64,000 nucleotides of DNA from the NCBI GenBank assembly GCA_036850595.1, contig CM072148.1, positions 3,876,100 to 3,940,099 of the forward strand, given 5' to 3'. Positions 49,295 to 61,000 of the stretch are shown here, one piece after another (the stretch's first letter is position 1; each line of letters starts with the position of its first letter). The translations under genes and the position numbers were made by a program. Source of the DNA: Rhyacichthys aspro. Lineage: Eukaryota; Chordata; Actinopteri; Gobiiformes; Rhyacichthyidae. The notes beneath the pieces were generated by a model. That model saw nothing but the letters and a program-made list of their open reading frames with translations. It ran no database searches and was not told where the DNA came from.

Positions 49295-52125
49295 TGTTAC
49301 TCTTTATCTTGGCATTTATCTTCAATAATTGTAGAACAAAGTAGGAAAAAGATGAAAAAATGGACAATTACCACTGACAACCTTTCACTAATAACTTTCA
49401 ATGTCAATATTGTCATTTGAAACACACACAATTCTGCAACGAATGAACAAAATGTGAAAAATTAAAAGGTAAGTGGATTAAGAATGAAGTGTCTTTTATT
49501 GATTTATTCTCAATGACATTTTCTTACTTGTCACTTGTGTTTATTAAGACATTATCTCATCATGTTAACACAAGTGCCATTAAGAAAGACATCTCTGGGA
49601 AAAATCAATACTTAGATTTTTCACCAATTATTGTATGAAATGCCACTGGGATCAATCACACGGAAGATCAGGAAAAATAAACCACAATGTCTCAGCAAAA
49701 TGTCACCTTCACTGCTGCAATATCAAACAGAAACGGCAAAGGAAATCAAGGTTTGAACCGTAATACAAGACTGACATATAAATTACAATTCACGCAGTGC
49801 TAAAAATGCTGAAAACGCAAAAAAAATCAACACATAAAACTTATATTGATCGGTGTAAAGTCGTGCCGTGGTCTGGTCTTTGCTGAGTGGACTTCAACGT
49901 GTTTTATAATTGCTTTGAAAATAGAAGTTTCCAAAAGTGGGTGGAACGGGAGATTGAAATATGGATTTACTGAGCCACAAACTTCCACCTGAACACGTCT
50001 GAGCACAATATGGTCGACTGTATTGTTTGAGCACATTACCACAGTGGACTTTACAGGAAATGAGTTTATTTCTGTATCATATGCATGCACTTGCTTCTAT
50101 ATTATTGATAAAACTGTTTTTGCTTTAATGTAGTAACACTATTTTAACAGAGCATACACAAAACGAAACGAGAAACAGTCCAATAAGATTCAGCAAAGAT
50201 GAAAATAAGCTCTGTTTTAGCTAAATCGAGTTTAAAGAGATTGTAGTTTTGCTAAAGTTTAAATACTTGTAGAATATCAATAGAACATTTTATTCTCTGG
50301 AGCCGCACGGTGAACATTTGTTAGATCTGTGTCCGACTTGATCCCGACCTGCTCTGACCTCGAGAGTGAAACAGGAACGGAAACCTTTCGGGATCAAACG
50401 AGAGCAGCCGTCTGAGCTGGAGGTCAGAGGTCAGGTGCGTGACGCAGAGACACCGACCTGTCAGCGGTATTGATCTGATTGGAACTGAGTTTAGTGTTGA
50501 TCAGATGCACCAGCCCTGATCTGAGGCCGGTCCATCTTAAACACTGCTGCTGACCTCCGCGCTGCTTCGAAACTGTCAAATTTAGTGTCTTTAACTAGAA
50601 CACTCATGCTTTGATTGATAATAAAACTATTCTTCACTGCATTTACTCAGCTCAAATGAAAATACAAGTGTCAAGAAACACAAACCAATCCAAAGACACA
50701 GAACCTTTGAATAAACATCCAATGAACAGAACATTTTTACATTTTGGTGCGAGATTTGTCTTTTTCACGTTGAGTTACACCTTTGTGCAGCGGCTGCGAA
50801 CAAAGACTTGAAAAACAGCCCCGACTTGGCAGATTTTGTAGAAATGCCGCTGGGCTATCTTTTCCCTCTTTAATTAATTCTCGCTCTTACAACACTGCAG
50901 TCTCCACATTTGTGTTCATTCAGCTCCTGCTGCTGTCAAAGAGCCCACAGCAGAATCCATCAAGGCTAACACCAGCCAATAAGCAGGTAACAATGTAGCA
51001 CCGGCACACACAGAGATTAGGCTGCGGGGATAATAAAGAAATATTAAGATTTTACTCACACAGAGGCTGTCAGCAGCAGAAGACCAGACCTTCATCATCA
51101 AAACCAAAGCAGTGAATACCTATTAGAAGCTGCTATTAACACGTCCCTGAGGAATAATAATAAAAAAATCAATTGTCAGTGGGAATGGATTGTGTCCCAG
51201 TACAATTTTTTAGTTCAAAGACTTGTTATTTTGAACGAAGCCGAGCCTTGGACCGTGGGGTGTATTTTTTGCAGTGCAGGGTAACTCTGCTGTGGTTGCT
51301 CTGTTTGTCCAGTTCATTTGGAACAGAGTGAAGGGACATGACACAGTGCAGCTCTAAATAGGCCACGGTTGAATGCCTCCATTATTTAGTAGCTTTTTAT
51401 TTGTTGTTTAGCGTGGAGGGACGTCTGGAGTACAAGCTAATTGCTTTTATCTACTTCCTCCACAGCGGCAGGTAAATCCTTCAGCTCAGGTGAAAAATCA
51501 CTCTCTTTATTAAGGGTCACATCCAGAAAATGGTGGTTTTTGCATCTTTTTTTAAGCTATTGCAATGCAGGCTTTTATCATTGTCTCTCCAAGGCTGATT
51601 TAGCAGATATCTTGTGCATTTACAGGATTACAGGAACTATTGTGGTGCAGGTGGATTGTGGTTGCAGCAGGTGAGCTGTTTTATGTTCTACAGAAGTCAT
51701 GGTTGTTTGTCCAGTTGGTGAAGTTTGGTGTTGGTGGCTTGTTTTTTGGACTTTAAAGAAGAGGTGCTACTCCATCCTGTGTTGGTTGACAATAAAATGA
51801 ATCTGAGAGAAAATGATCCAAAATAGCGTACACCACGAGCAATATTTATTCCACAGAACTGAATGTTTTGCCAACTAACGATTTGGACAAATGGCTGTGA
51901 TCCTGCACTATTTGTCGCAGCAGACTTGTGTGTTTTCCATCGCTTTCAAGTTCTTTAAAAGAGCTTTACACACAGGACATCTCTATTTAGTCAGATGGCT
52001 TTGTCATTTGAGTCAGATCTCACTACTCCGCATTAATTACAGCAATAAGTCATTCATATAGGGCCTTCTCAAATCACCATGCAACACACACAATTTCACA
52101 GATTATCGGCACTCTAATCACAAGC
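49295..52125. other. Copy 2: no gene recognised; candidate regulatory stretches
   Basis: Counterpart of 27601-30418, with 18 extra bases near 51502-51519. Includes the DR1 site at 50421-50433. Confidence 0.4.
50421..50433 (+). promoter_or_regulatory. DR1 nuclear-receptor site (copy 2)
   Basis: AGGTCAGAGGTCA, identical to the site at 28737-28749. Confidence 0.45.
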
Positions 52126-53369
52126 GCACTCCGACAAGATTAGGAAATAACAGGGCATGACACGCTACACAGTATTATTAAGATCTCGCCGGGGGCAATT
52201 ATGCAGCACCTTTGGCTCCGTCTGTCAGCCTCATCTCTGCCTCTCCCAGACCTCTGTTCTCCGTCACTAACTCGGCTAACGCTTGTTCATCACAGACAAT
52301 CGTTCTGCTGCTGGAACAATGGCCTGCTGCAGCGGGTCAGAGATCTCACTTGCTTAATTGTCACGCTTCAGTTGTTTTGTTCGCTTTGACGCGATTATTT
52401 GTCTGAGCGCAGAAGTCACGGTGAGCGGTAGTCAACAGCACGTTTGTTTGTTTGTTTGTTTGTTTGTTTGTTTGACATTAGAGACGACGCTCTCGAGAGC
52501 TTCAATAAACACAGTTCAATCTGACCTCGGTACTCTATGAAGTCATGCATTAATACTATTATGTATACTACACTGAACACAATATTGAGGTTAACTTTTA
52601 TATAATATTTATGAAACTAATATATGTGAGTCATTCTGCATAGAAGTTAAAATATAGTCAATTGTAGCATGTACCAGCTCATCTATATTCATTTTACATG
52701 CTTTATTTATTTAATCAGGTGTTTAAGAGAGTACGAGTGTGATGAGTGTAAGAATTAAGTCTCTTGTTATTGTTGGAGGAAGGAGACGTTTTTAAGAATT
52801 ATGCAAAAAAAAGCAACAGTGTAGAGCATTGATGCTATTGGTGTAAAAAGAGAAAAAAGGGCCACAGTTCTTATGTTGGTACGGGACAAAACTGGCCAAA
52901 ACATACCATACTCCTTGTATTCTTAATAATTTTACATTTCGAGATGGATCAGAAAATGCTTGGTTTGCAGAGCGCTAAGTCCATGACTTAATGTTTTTTT
53001 ATACCCAAAGTAAATATGTCAGGAGCATGGTTAGAGAAGAGAAACATACTATTAATGTGAGCCAACCACATCCCTGTGTTCTCAGGAAAGAGTCTGGCCG
53101 GCCTCGAGCTTCTGCGGTGGAAACATTTCCCGGCTGTGGCACTGAGGTGGGTGGCACAGCATGGAGGCAGATGCAGAGGAGTAAAACGAGAGCAGCCAGA
53201 TCAAAGAGGCAGCAGGAAGCACACAGAGGTGTGGAAGGCTGCAGTAAAAAGGAGAATTTCATTAGTCGAGTCTTTAATCAGTAACTTTTTGTCATGTCTC
53301 TACCTCCAGAGACATGATGGATTGAAGAGGCATGAAGCTAAAGCTATTAGCAGCACTGTGTAACTTTAA
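52126..53369. other. No gene recognised; left part resembles conserved non-coding DNA
   Basis: 52020-52420 has balanced composition and several homeodomain-like cores (attaattac, cttaattgtc) with few repeats, a texture common in developmental enhancers. Overlapping open frames at 52991-53363 exist on both strands without recognisable motifs. Confidence 0.35.
52442..52474 (+). repeat. (GTTT)8 microsatellite
   Basis: Eight perfect tandem GTTT units. Confidence 0.95.
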
Positions 53370-53385
53370 CCAGTAGGGGGCGCAG
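53370..53385 (+). promoter_or_regulatory. CTCF motif (strong)
   Basis: ccagtagggggcgcag matches the vertebrate CTCF core closely on the plus strand. CTCF shapes chromatin loops and insulator boundaries. Similar words also occur inside some fish repeats, so the site may have been carried in by one. Confidence 0.55.
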
Positions 53386-55110
53386 TTCCATCTGAGCACT
53401 GCACTCTCAGGAGCTGTTTACAAGAGAGACTATCCAAGCGGCAAGTTTGGAAGAAAAACGTCTTCTTAAACAGAAGAGTCATTTTAGTGTGTTCTGTACA
53501 AGTTCAGTCCATTATATCTTTATTATGTGCATGTTCTGGGCACAGAAGAGTTATATTAGAGGTCTCTTTCTATCCTCATTCAACTGATCTCAGGTCTAAG
53601 AGTATATCTTTTTGGGCTCATGTGGTGCCCCTTTAAACATTAAAAGCATGAATTGAAAGTGTGTCAAGGCAGGTTTTTCATGAAGCCTTTTGACAATAAA
53701 AGAAAAGCAAGTGAGAGAAGTGTCATTTTAGCTCATTGTAAAATAGATTCACCCATCATTCTTTATATTAGATTTCTAAAACATTATCCGGCTTCTCAAC
53801 TTAAATACTGCACAATTTCTGTTCTGAAGGATGTTTCTAATAACAATGTCTTTCTATTCTGGTTAAATTAACTTTAAATCAAATCAAAATAAAAAAGATC
53901 CTGTGCATCTCATGTTCTTTCTTCCACTTAAATCACAAAATAAGTGAAGTGTCATGCGGGACACGACTCACTTAGTCACTGCTGAGACTTGCTGCTGCTG
54001 TGCTTTGTGTAAATAACTGTCTCCATATTTATGTATCTGCTGTAAACCCAGAGTAACAGCAGATCTCTGGAGTTGACAGTGATGTGGACCTGTGTGGTGC
54101 TGCTCTGGTGCATGGCTCACTTCTTCAAAGGCAACAAAAAGCAGGACGGTAAAGAAGTGTTGTTGCTGCAAAAATGAGACGAAAAAGCACCACAAAAATG
54201 GTTAAAAGTTAAAGCGTTGATGATCGAAAAGAAAGGAGTCTACAGGCAACAGGCATATTTAGCATTGATTTAACAGTTACTACTGAATTACTGCCGAGGC
54301 CCTTAATCAACCAGGGTTTGGCTTCACTGTCGTAGAATCAGCCCCGACTTCCTCCAGCCTCTATATAATCTCTGAGCTGATATACTGCTAATTACTGCCC
54401 AGTCTGTGCCTCTTCATAATCGAGAAGCCCTCGTGCATTAATCATATTTTGTGGCGAGGTGAGCTCCAAATTAAACAGAGCCACTGTTTGTTCTTGTGAT
54501 TGGAGCGAGAGGAGCGGGTCGCTGTGGAAATGTGCCTCTCCAGCCAAGTGAGCTAAGCCACGGGGAGACAGTCTGGGCCGGCTGCTCCCACTTCCTCCTG
54601 GTAATGGAAAAAACTCGCATCCAGGCTCCAGATAAAGGATCAGCGTCAGAATCCACAGACTATCTCAATTCTCATTAGATTTGGTCCGCAGCGTGAAGCA
54701 CATTCTGCTCCATCTATTAATTTCCAGCCAGTGTATTAATTTACAATAGTCTTCCAAGAGTGTCAGCCTTTTCGGAGCTTATTTGATCTTTCGGAAAATC
54801 CTCATTAGCTGCGTTCTCTCATTGCTACTTGTCTTCAAAGCGCTCTGATTGAAACATCTTAATGCCGGAGCAGCTTCCCTTGAATGAGAAAGTGGATGGT
54901 TTCAATCTTCCACGCGCCGGCAGGAGACAGAGGCAAGGAAACGCGCTCCCGGGGGATTTCAATGCATTATTCCGCTCGATATATTGATGCATGTTTGGAG
55001 TCTGATCCAAGGGTAAAGTCCCCTCAGAGACGAATGAGAGGAGCGATGGCGATGTTTATATTCATTTGTCCTCTACGTGTTGAGACGTATGCCTCCTCAT
55101 GAATAAAAAA
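53386..55110. other. No gene recognised; possible conserved regulatory block at 54290-55080
   Basis: 54290-55080 is repeat-poor with many homeodomain-type cores (gctaattac, cattaatcat, tctattaattt, atgcattatt). It has no long open frame with a motif. This is compatible with developmental enhancers but unproven without alignment. Confidence 0.35.
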
Positions 55111-55216
55111 TGCTCACGCAGCCTAAACTGACCTCTCAGCTGTTGCCTCACATGATGGATTCATTTGGGAAGTGCCTGACCTTGTCGTTAGCGTTAGCAT
55201 TGTGCTGCATCACGGT
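55111..55216 (+). repeat. Dispersed repeat unit A (pairs with 56761-56870)
   Basis: The first 56 bases match 56761-56816 at 50 positions without gaps, and weaker similarity continues for about 50 more. Class unknown. Confidence 0.75.
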
Positions 55217-55750
55217 TACGTTAACGAGGATGTCCACCGGTTGCTTTCTCCGTCGGCTGCTGTGGATACAAACTAGTCACGTATCGATTCGAGCAACGCT
55301 GAGTATATTCACAAAACCTTGCACCCGTCCTTCAGTAAACCAAATGTGGATCTATATTTCTCTCTCTTTTTTATTCTCTCGTTTTGACATTTTCATCAAA
55401 TCTTTTAAGCTTCCTCTTACTCTTTCCTTGTTTGATCCAATATACATGTTTTGACAGTAATGCCTTTAAATATAGTTGCATATTTACTAGTGACAAAACA
55501 CACACAAAGTTATAGAATAGAATAACTTTATTGTCAATTGTAATTGGATGCAATAAATAAAAGTACAAATAAATAAAAGTATTGTTTAAAAAGTTAAAAA
55601 AGAGTCAGGTGATAAGTTAAAAACACACATCCATCACATTCAGCTATTATTTTATTAAAGATTAAAAATAAATATTGCACTTAAAAGATTCAAATTGGGT
55701 TTTTTTGTGTGTGTTTTTATTGCCCATTCTTTAAATTTAATGTATTTAAT
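55217..55750. other. No gene; possible retroelement tail
   Basis: At 55513-55535 the minus strand reads caataaagttattctattct, similar to tails of some fish retroelements. This is tentative. The remainder is AT-rich and featureless. Confidence 0.3.
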
Positions 55751-56026
55751 CTAAATTATTGTGGCAATTGAAGCCAGACTTTGATTCATCCGTTCGAAAA
55801 CCTTGAAGCTTTTGTTTTTAAGGCGGTATGAAGTAGATTTCCTGGTGACTTTTAAATCATGTTTCTGTGGCATGTCCCGAATCGGACCAGTCTTTAGCTT
55901 TGGGACAGATGGACCCACGTTTTCACTGCCGAGCTCGGACGGTGGGTACATGGCGTCTGTCAAATAATGTTCATTAAAAGCTGGTGAACGAGGCCAAAAA
56001 ACTTCAATGTAAAACTTCGAGTCCAT
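55751..56026 (-). other. Unrecognised 91-codon open frame
   Basis: A minus-strand frame starting MDSKFYIEVFWPRSPAF and ending in a normal stop. Composition is protein-like: many charged residues, a basic second half (KVTRKSTSYRLKNKSFKVF) and no low-complexity run. I recognise no domain. On the minus strand an aataaa word follows about 45 bases after the stop. It could be a fragment of a mobile-element protein, a small lineage gene or chance. A dispersed repeat lies on each side (55111 and 56761), which favours a mobile-element origin. Confidence 0.25.
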
Positions 56027-56760
56027 TTTTACGAAGCTGGAGCAGGATGTTAACGAGGTGACTTTGGCTGGTTCACTTTCTATTAAAGTAGATCAAGGTA
56101 AACACGATTTGTATTTAACTGTTCATTCATTCTGTATTACTCTTTAAAGTGAAGCTGAATCTGAAGGTTTAACTATCGCTTCATAAAATAATACAAGGCC
56201 CAGTTCACTCTCAAACCCTTTTGTGCTTTCTTTGGTAACACTTTCTAACTTTGCTCCCTCTGTAGGGCACTAGAATCTAACCTCATGTGGGATTTCTTGT
56301 GCAAGTTTTGTTATATTCTTTATGCTTTATCCTTATTTTAGCAAGAGCTTTGTCCCCTGTGTCATTGCTGCACTAAACAATTTATGACCCTGTCTCAATC
56401 CGTATGTGCAAGGATTATTTTATGTACAGTGTGTGTTGTTTGTTTGGATTGTTGTGTTTTTTACGTGCACTGTATCATCTATCTTATGTTATATTATAGA
56501 CTTTTATCAAAATAGGACACAATTTCCAGTTTTTTCAACTTAAAAAACATTGGACAACCTTTCAAATCACTTAAATACAACACATTAACTATTGTCAGTG
56601 TATTCCTTGCTTTAAGCTCGATGTAGTTCCATAGGGAAACGCGTATGTGACCGACACTCTCAGAGTCTGGAGATTGTGGGTAATTTTATGCAAGCAGTGT
56701 TTATTTGGAATCAATGAGGACGAAGCAAAGTGAACTTTCGGTACATATCGTGAAGAAAAC
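56027..56760. other. No gene recognised
   Basis: AT-rich non-coding sequence. Confidence 0.4.
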
Positions 56761-56870
56761 TGCTCACACAGCCCAAACTGACCTCTCTGCTGTTGCGTCA
56801 GACGATGGATTCATTTAAAAATAAACGCTCGACCTTGTCTTTAATGTTATTATTCTGCTGTGTCACAAGC
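56761..56870 (+). repeat. Dispersed repeat unit B (pairs with 55111-55216)
   Basis: Same orientation as unit A, 1650 bases away. See unit A. Confidence 0.75.
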
Positions 56871-57534
56871 GCTTAAATAAACAGAGTCACGCAGTGTGGA
56901 GCCTAAAGGGAGATCAGGTCCACAGGTCAAACTAATCTTCAATCATGACCTTTACATCTTATCTACTTTGTGCCAGATGTCGCTCCTTGTTTACACTAAT
57001 TTCCTTGAGATGTTAATTACAATTGAACTAATTAACTAAACCATAATCTAATCAGGGTTTCCACTGTTGCTCAAGACCTTTTTACAGGACAAGGGCTTTA
57101 ACATCATTTAAACACCGGCTGTGACAACAACTCTCCAATAAATAAGAATGAAACCAGTTCTAAAAGAGGGTCTTGATATATAATAATACATAAAAGACCA
57201 CAGATGCAGAAGAAAAACATTAAAAAAGAAAGAAATGTTTGCGTGGCTAGACTGAAATCAACAAAAGAAAGCTCTGTTTCCTCTGCAGCAGAAGGGTAGA
57301 TGGTGGGATGGGTACTTTTAGTCAACATTAACACTGTCTAAAGTTGTTTGTTGTTCTTTATCATAAAACCTCAGCAGATCAGTAGTGGGCCTTGGCCTCA
57401 TTTTGGCTTTTATTTGGGTTTATTTTGGCGTTCTGCGTCCCATCGAGCGTGCTCACTTCGGCCTTTGTCCTGTTCTCTGTGACCAGTTCTGACAAAGCAG
57501 TGACATCTTCAATTTCTTTCTTAAATTTAATTAT
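56871..57534. other. No gene recognised
   Basis: Non-coding. Short open frames on both strands show no motif. Confidence 0.4.
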
Positions 57535-57665
57535 GGGGCACCTCTGGCTGCTCAGGTTGAGCACAAAGAAGACCCGGGTTCAAGTCTCGGTCGGGTCATC
57601 TGCGGTTTTCTCCCCAGCCGCTATCTACCATCAATAAAGGCTAAAAAATCCCCCAAAAATAATAA
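57535..57665 (+). mobile_element. tRNA-derived SINE
   Basis: The head ggggcacctctggctgctca resembles a tRNA 5' half with an A box. The B box follows at about 57577-57588 (gggttcaagtct). The 3' part, caataaaggctaaaaaatcc with an A-rich end, is a typical fish SINE 3' region. Boundaries are approximate and no exact target duplication was found. The head is degraded, so it is not a tRNA gene. Confidence 0.55.
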
Positions 57666-60239
57666 ATTAATCATCTTTTATGAGCTTAGAGAAAAAATGA
57701 TATAAAAGTGCTATCTGAAAAACAATATCTGACTTTATTTTGTAGGAGCCTAGTCAGTTGTACACCATTTATTATTCTATGTATTATTAGTCGATGGAGA
57801 ATTGCTCTACGTTATGTTTTTTCTTCTTTTATTTCTTTTTTGGAGTACCACTGGTGGACTTATCAACTATTTTTAATCAACCCTAACTAACCCCTAGCTC
57901 ATAACTGTCTGTACTGCCACCATTAGTTTGAAAAAAGTAAAGGTCGAAATACTGAGAAATCACAGTATTCTCAGTTTTTATCATTTCCCAAGACGATATA
58001 TTTTATTTTACTCCCATTTCTCATCACTGGAAAACTACCTTCCAGGATGTCATTATGCAGCAGATCCTTGCTAATCATTTCCACCAAATGAACGCTGTTT
58101 CTTCAATGATTCTCGTCCCGTCCCGCTCGTGGTTAGCCCATCCTTGTGTAGGCTCTGGACGTGAGAGGAAAGCTCCAGTATTTTCTAAGAAGAGCAGGTA
58201 ATTTGTATGTAAGTCGTGTTTATAACCGGCACATGCGATCGTACCCGCCAAGACGACGCTAATCTGATAGTTAAACATGCCAGCCCCGAGAACAGAGCTC
58301 ATTCAAACCTGCCGTGACTGCGCAGAGATAAAGAACTGTATCATCCAGCCGTCCTTGAGCTATACTGTGGAGCGTGGATTAGTGCGGCTCTGTTTATATT
58401 CTATACATATTTATGATCTGTGCATGTGTTGAAATGGCTTAAAGCTTCAAGGTTTGATAAAGATGTCATTCGCACACAGTCATTTACATTGAAAAGAAGA
58501 GATATTCAACAAAACAGACGGCTGTACATTAGTGCTATACATTATAACCATTATATCCAATGACAGGAAGAAATCACTGTTGAAACTCTATTTGTATTTG
58601 TACCAATGTAAATATCCAATCTATATATGATTATAATGGTTACAACAAGAAAACCTTCCACACTCTTCACAAAACTCCTGCTTAAACTATGAAAACTCCT
58701 GTAAAGAACTGATTTTATAAATTGGTGCGATTCATCTCTTTTTAAAATATAAACATAGGTCCCAGAGGAATAATAAAGATACCTTGAACCTTAAAGCAAC
58801 ACTATAAAGATTAAATGTTCTCTAAAGAGTGCAACTACAAGGCTACCTACAGAAGCTACCCACTAACTTAGCATTACTTTCACTTATGGCTAAATGTAAA
58901 TGTACGACAAGGTTGGACCAATGCTGCACTGATAACTCCACTATAAACTTTACCTGACTTGGACAAACATCTTTCCTTCTCCTCAGTTTTTTAATGGGAC
59001 TCCTCTCAGCTCTAAGGACAGCTTAAATCTCCACAACAATAACCCCTTAAAGGCTTTTTAGTTTAATTCTGTTGGGTATAAATAAATCTAAAAGAGACGG
59101 TTCAGATGAGTTTGCTTTAAGAAAGAAATCCGTTTATTTAATTGATGACTTAAGCCTTCAGTGCAATGAAGAAACAACAAGTAATGGATCTATAATGCTC
59201 CTTTACACAAGGTTTTTTGGAGATTTAAGTGTCTTTTTTTAAGTTGTATCACAAAGCTTTATTTTTGAATCTGTTATGCACTGTTGCAGTCAGAGTTTTC
59301 CATTTGGTTCACCTTTAAGGAGCATGTGGATGAGACACAGAGGGATACATCATGGTTTTACAGTCCATCACGCCACAACAGTTTGTTATATCACATTTGC
59401 TGGATATATTTAGCACCGACAGTAAATGTTTAATACTGAAACCTGTTTGAGCAGTGTTTGTTCCTGACTGTTTTCAGACCCATAAATGCATCTCAAAGTT
59501 GTGACTGCACACAGCTCTATCTGTCTACAGCCCCTTTGTTTGAGTCACAAAAAGTCAGGCTTGTTTTGTTTTATATTGCAATAATGCTACTGGAGCATGA
59601 AATGTCATCCTCTCACACGGTGCCCCTCTCCCCCTCGGGGGCAGAGACGGAGGGGAGGGGCTGACATTTGCTGCCACATTTAGGCCTGCCTCTTACCTAA
59701 CGACAAAATACGCTTCACATGTTATTTTTGTGTTTGGAGCGACTGCTGCAGAATGTGACAGCGACAATAACAGGAGGCTTTAGGATGAAATAAGGCCCCT
59801 TGGTCAGAATAAGAAGGAATAACCATTTAGATGTATTTAAACAAAGCTGCAAACAGTATTTAATGAATGCAGCAACTGGGGCAAATACTGTAATGTATCA
59901 CAGCATCTTAACCCAGTCCTTATTTTAGAGTCAGGGAGTTTTTCAGCATTGCCTTTTAGATTACAAAGACATTTCTGAAAATGAATGAGAAAATCAGGAG
60001 AAATTAGTCTTTAATCAAAGAATATTCTGGAAGTAAAACAGTTCTACCTAAATATACATTTTTGCTCTTCTTATTTTCTCAATTACTTTTCAGTCAGTTT
60101 TCATGGCTTTAATTAAAACCAAGTCTAGTCTATTCTTAGTATTGTGTGTGTGTGACGAGCACGCTATTTAATCATTAATGAGCGCATTCATTCACAAATG
60201 TACCCTCACAGACCCTCAGTCACTCATTCCCCGTTTACT
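57666..60239. other. No gene recognised
   Basis: Mostly AT-rich non-coding sequence. A moderately CpG-bearing stretch lies at 58100-58320 and a GC-rich patch at 59620-59660. Neither shows a recognisable gene signal. Confidence 0.4.
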
Positions 60240-60480
60240 TTTCATAAACACGCTCCTGACGCGCGACCAACGTCTTTTTCCCGTTTTCCTTCCGCTTTTA
60301 TTCTCTCGAGGTGCTCACCTGAGAGCGTTATCTTGTCCCAGTCCCTCATGAACTCACCTGTTTGTCCTGTTTCCTGACGCTGCGTCTCATCCAAACCGAG
60401 CCATCACTTCCGGGTGGTTTTAAAAGGACGCTGATCGCGCGCTGGAGCTGATCACGTGACGCGCAGCAGGTCACATGATC
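60240..60480 (-). promoter_or_regulatory. CpG-rich promoter-like block with candidate first exon on minus strand
   Basis: The stretch is CpG-rich against its surroundings. It holds an ETS site (acttccgg, 60406-60413), a palindromic E-box (atcacgtgac, core 60453-60458) and a second E-box-like word (cacatg, 60472-60477). ETS plus CACGTG is a common combination in broad housekeeping-type promoters. Read on the minus strand, two good splice donors follow: CAG|GTGAGTT with the intron starting at 60357, and CAG|GTGAGC with the intron starting at 60318. So a transcript could start near 60400-60450, have a short untranslated first exon and run leftward. No downstream exon of such a gene was recognised. 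The block could also act in both directions. Confidence 0.45.
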
Positions 60481-60940
60481 ATAAAACACTACAACTGCCT
60501 TTTCAGTCATTCTTTCTTATTTATTATTTATGTTTTGTTGAATATGAGAACAATCCACATGTTTATGTTTTAAAAGATTGTTTGTTTATTGATTTATATT
60601 TTATGGAATAGTGGAGCCCAGTGGGAGGGGCCAGAGGGGTATTTAGGGCATCCATTCAGGTCTGGAGTCAGTCTAGTCTTGATCCAGGTACACAGGGGAG
60701 CACTCTGAACTCTTTATTAGACCTGTCTTAAATACATTTTGATGACCTCTTCATTCACTGTAAATATTTTTGCACTTTTTTGGCTGTTTTTGCTTTAGAC
60801 TCTGGCAAAATAAATACCCCCTGAACACTCCACAGCCACAGTGAGTATTTACTATATCCTCAAAGTGCTGCTCAGTGACTCCTAAATGATTACACTCCTG
60901 TTAGACACTGAACAACTGACCTCTGCTGCTGTCATTTCAG
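60481..60940. other. Non-coding; possible exon end at 60840
   Basis: A plus-strand splice-donor word (cca|gtgagtatt) begins at 60841, preceded by an aataaa word at 60809. Similarity in style to an LTR or retroelement end (ttgcacttttttggc) was noted but not provable. Confidence 0.25.
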
Positions 60941-60998
60941 ACTCAGACCGCACTGATCCAACCAGCTCTGCCTCTTGTAACGGGACAAGGACCGGACC
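60941..60998 (+). other. Candidate 58-bp spliced exon
   Basis: An acceptor with a pyrimidine-rich lead (ctctgctgctgtcatttcag, ending 60940) is followed 58 bases later by a donor, gtgagtaac (60999 on). Together with the donor at 60841 this would make two plus-strand exons about 0.5 kb from the CpG-rich block. Coding content is not evident, so a non-coding transcript or chance are both possible. Confidence 0.22.
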
Positions 60999-61000
60999 GT

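Larger units (their letters stand above)
30519..52125 (+). repeat. Copy 2 of the 21.5-kb direct duplication (probable contig overlap)
   Basis: Counterpart of 9047-30418, 235 bases longer overall. It gains a 420-bp SINE insertion with duplication, a 138-bp segment and several short indels. It loses 315 bp of minisatellite and 28 bp at the 40490 junction. Beyond 52125 the sequence is unique. I read it as the left end of the second contig, carrying the alternative haplotype. Confidence 0.97.

Noticed and set aside
9047..52125. True recent tandem duplication as the leading explanation
   Set aside because: The exact coincidence of both homology ends with the 100-N gap fits contig overlap better; kept as an alternative, not excluded.
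52991..53363. Overlapping frames as a coding exon
   Set aside because: Frames are open on both strands, have no motif and end in a repeat-like stretch; no splice signals decide between them.
57535..57610. Functional tRNA gene
   Set aside because: Only A- and B-box-like parts are kept; it continues into a SINE 3' region.
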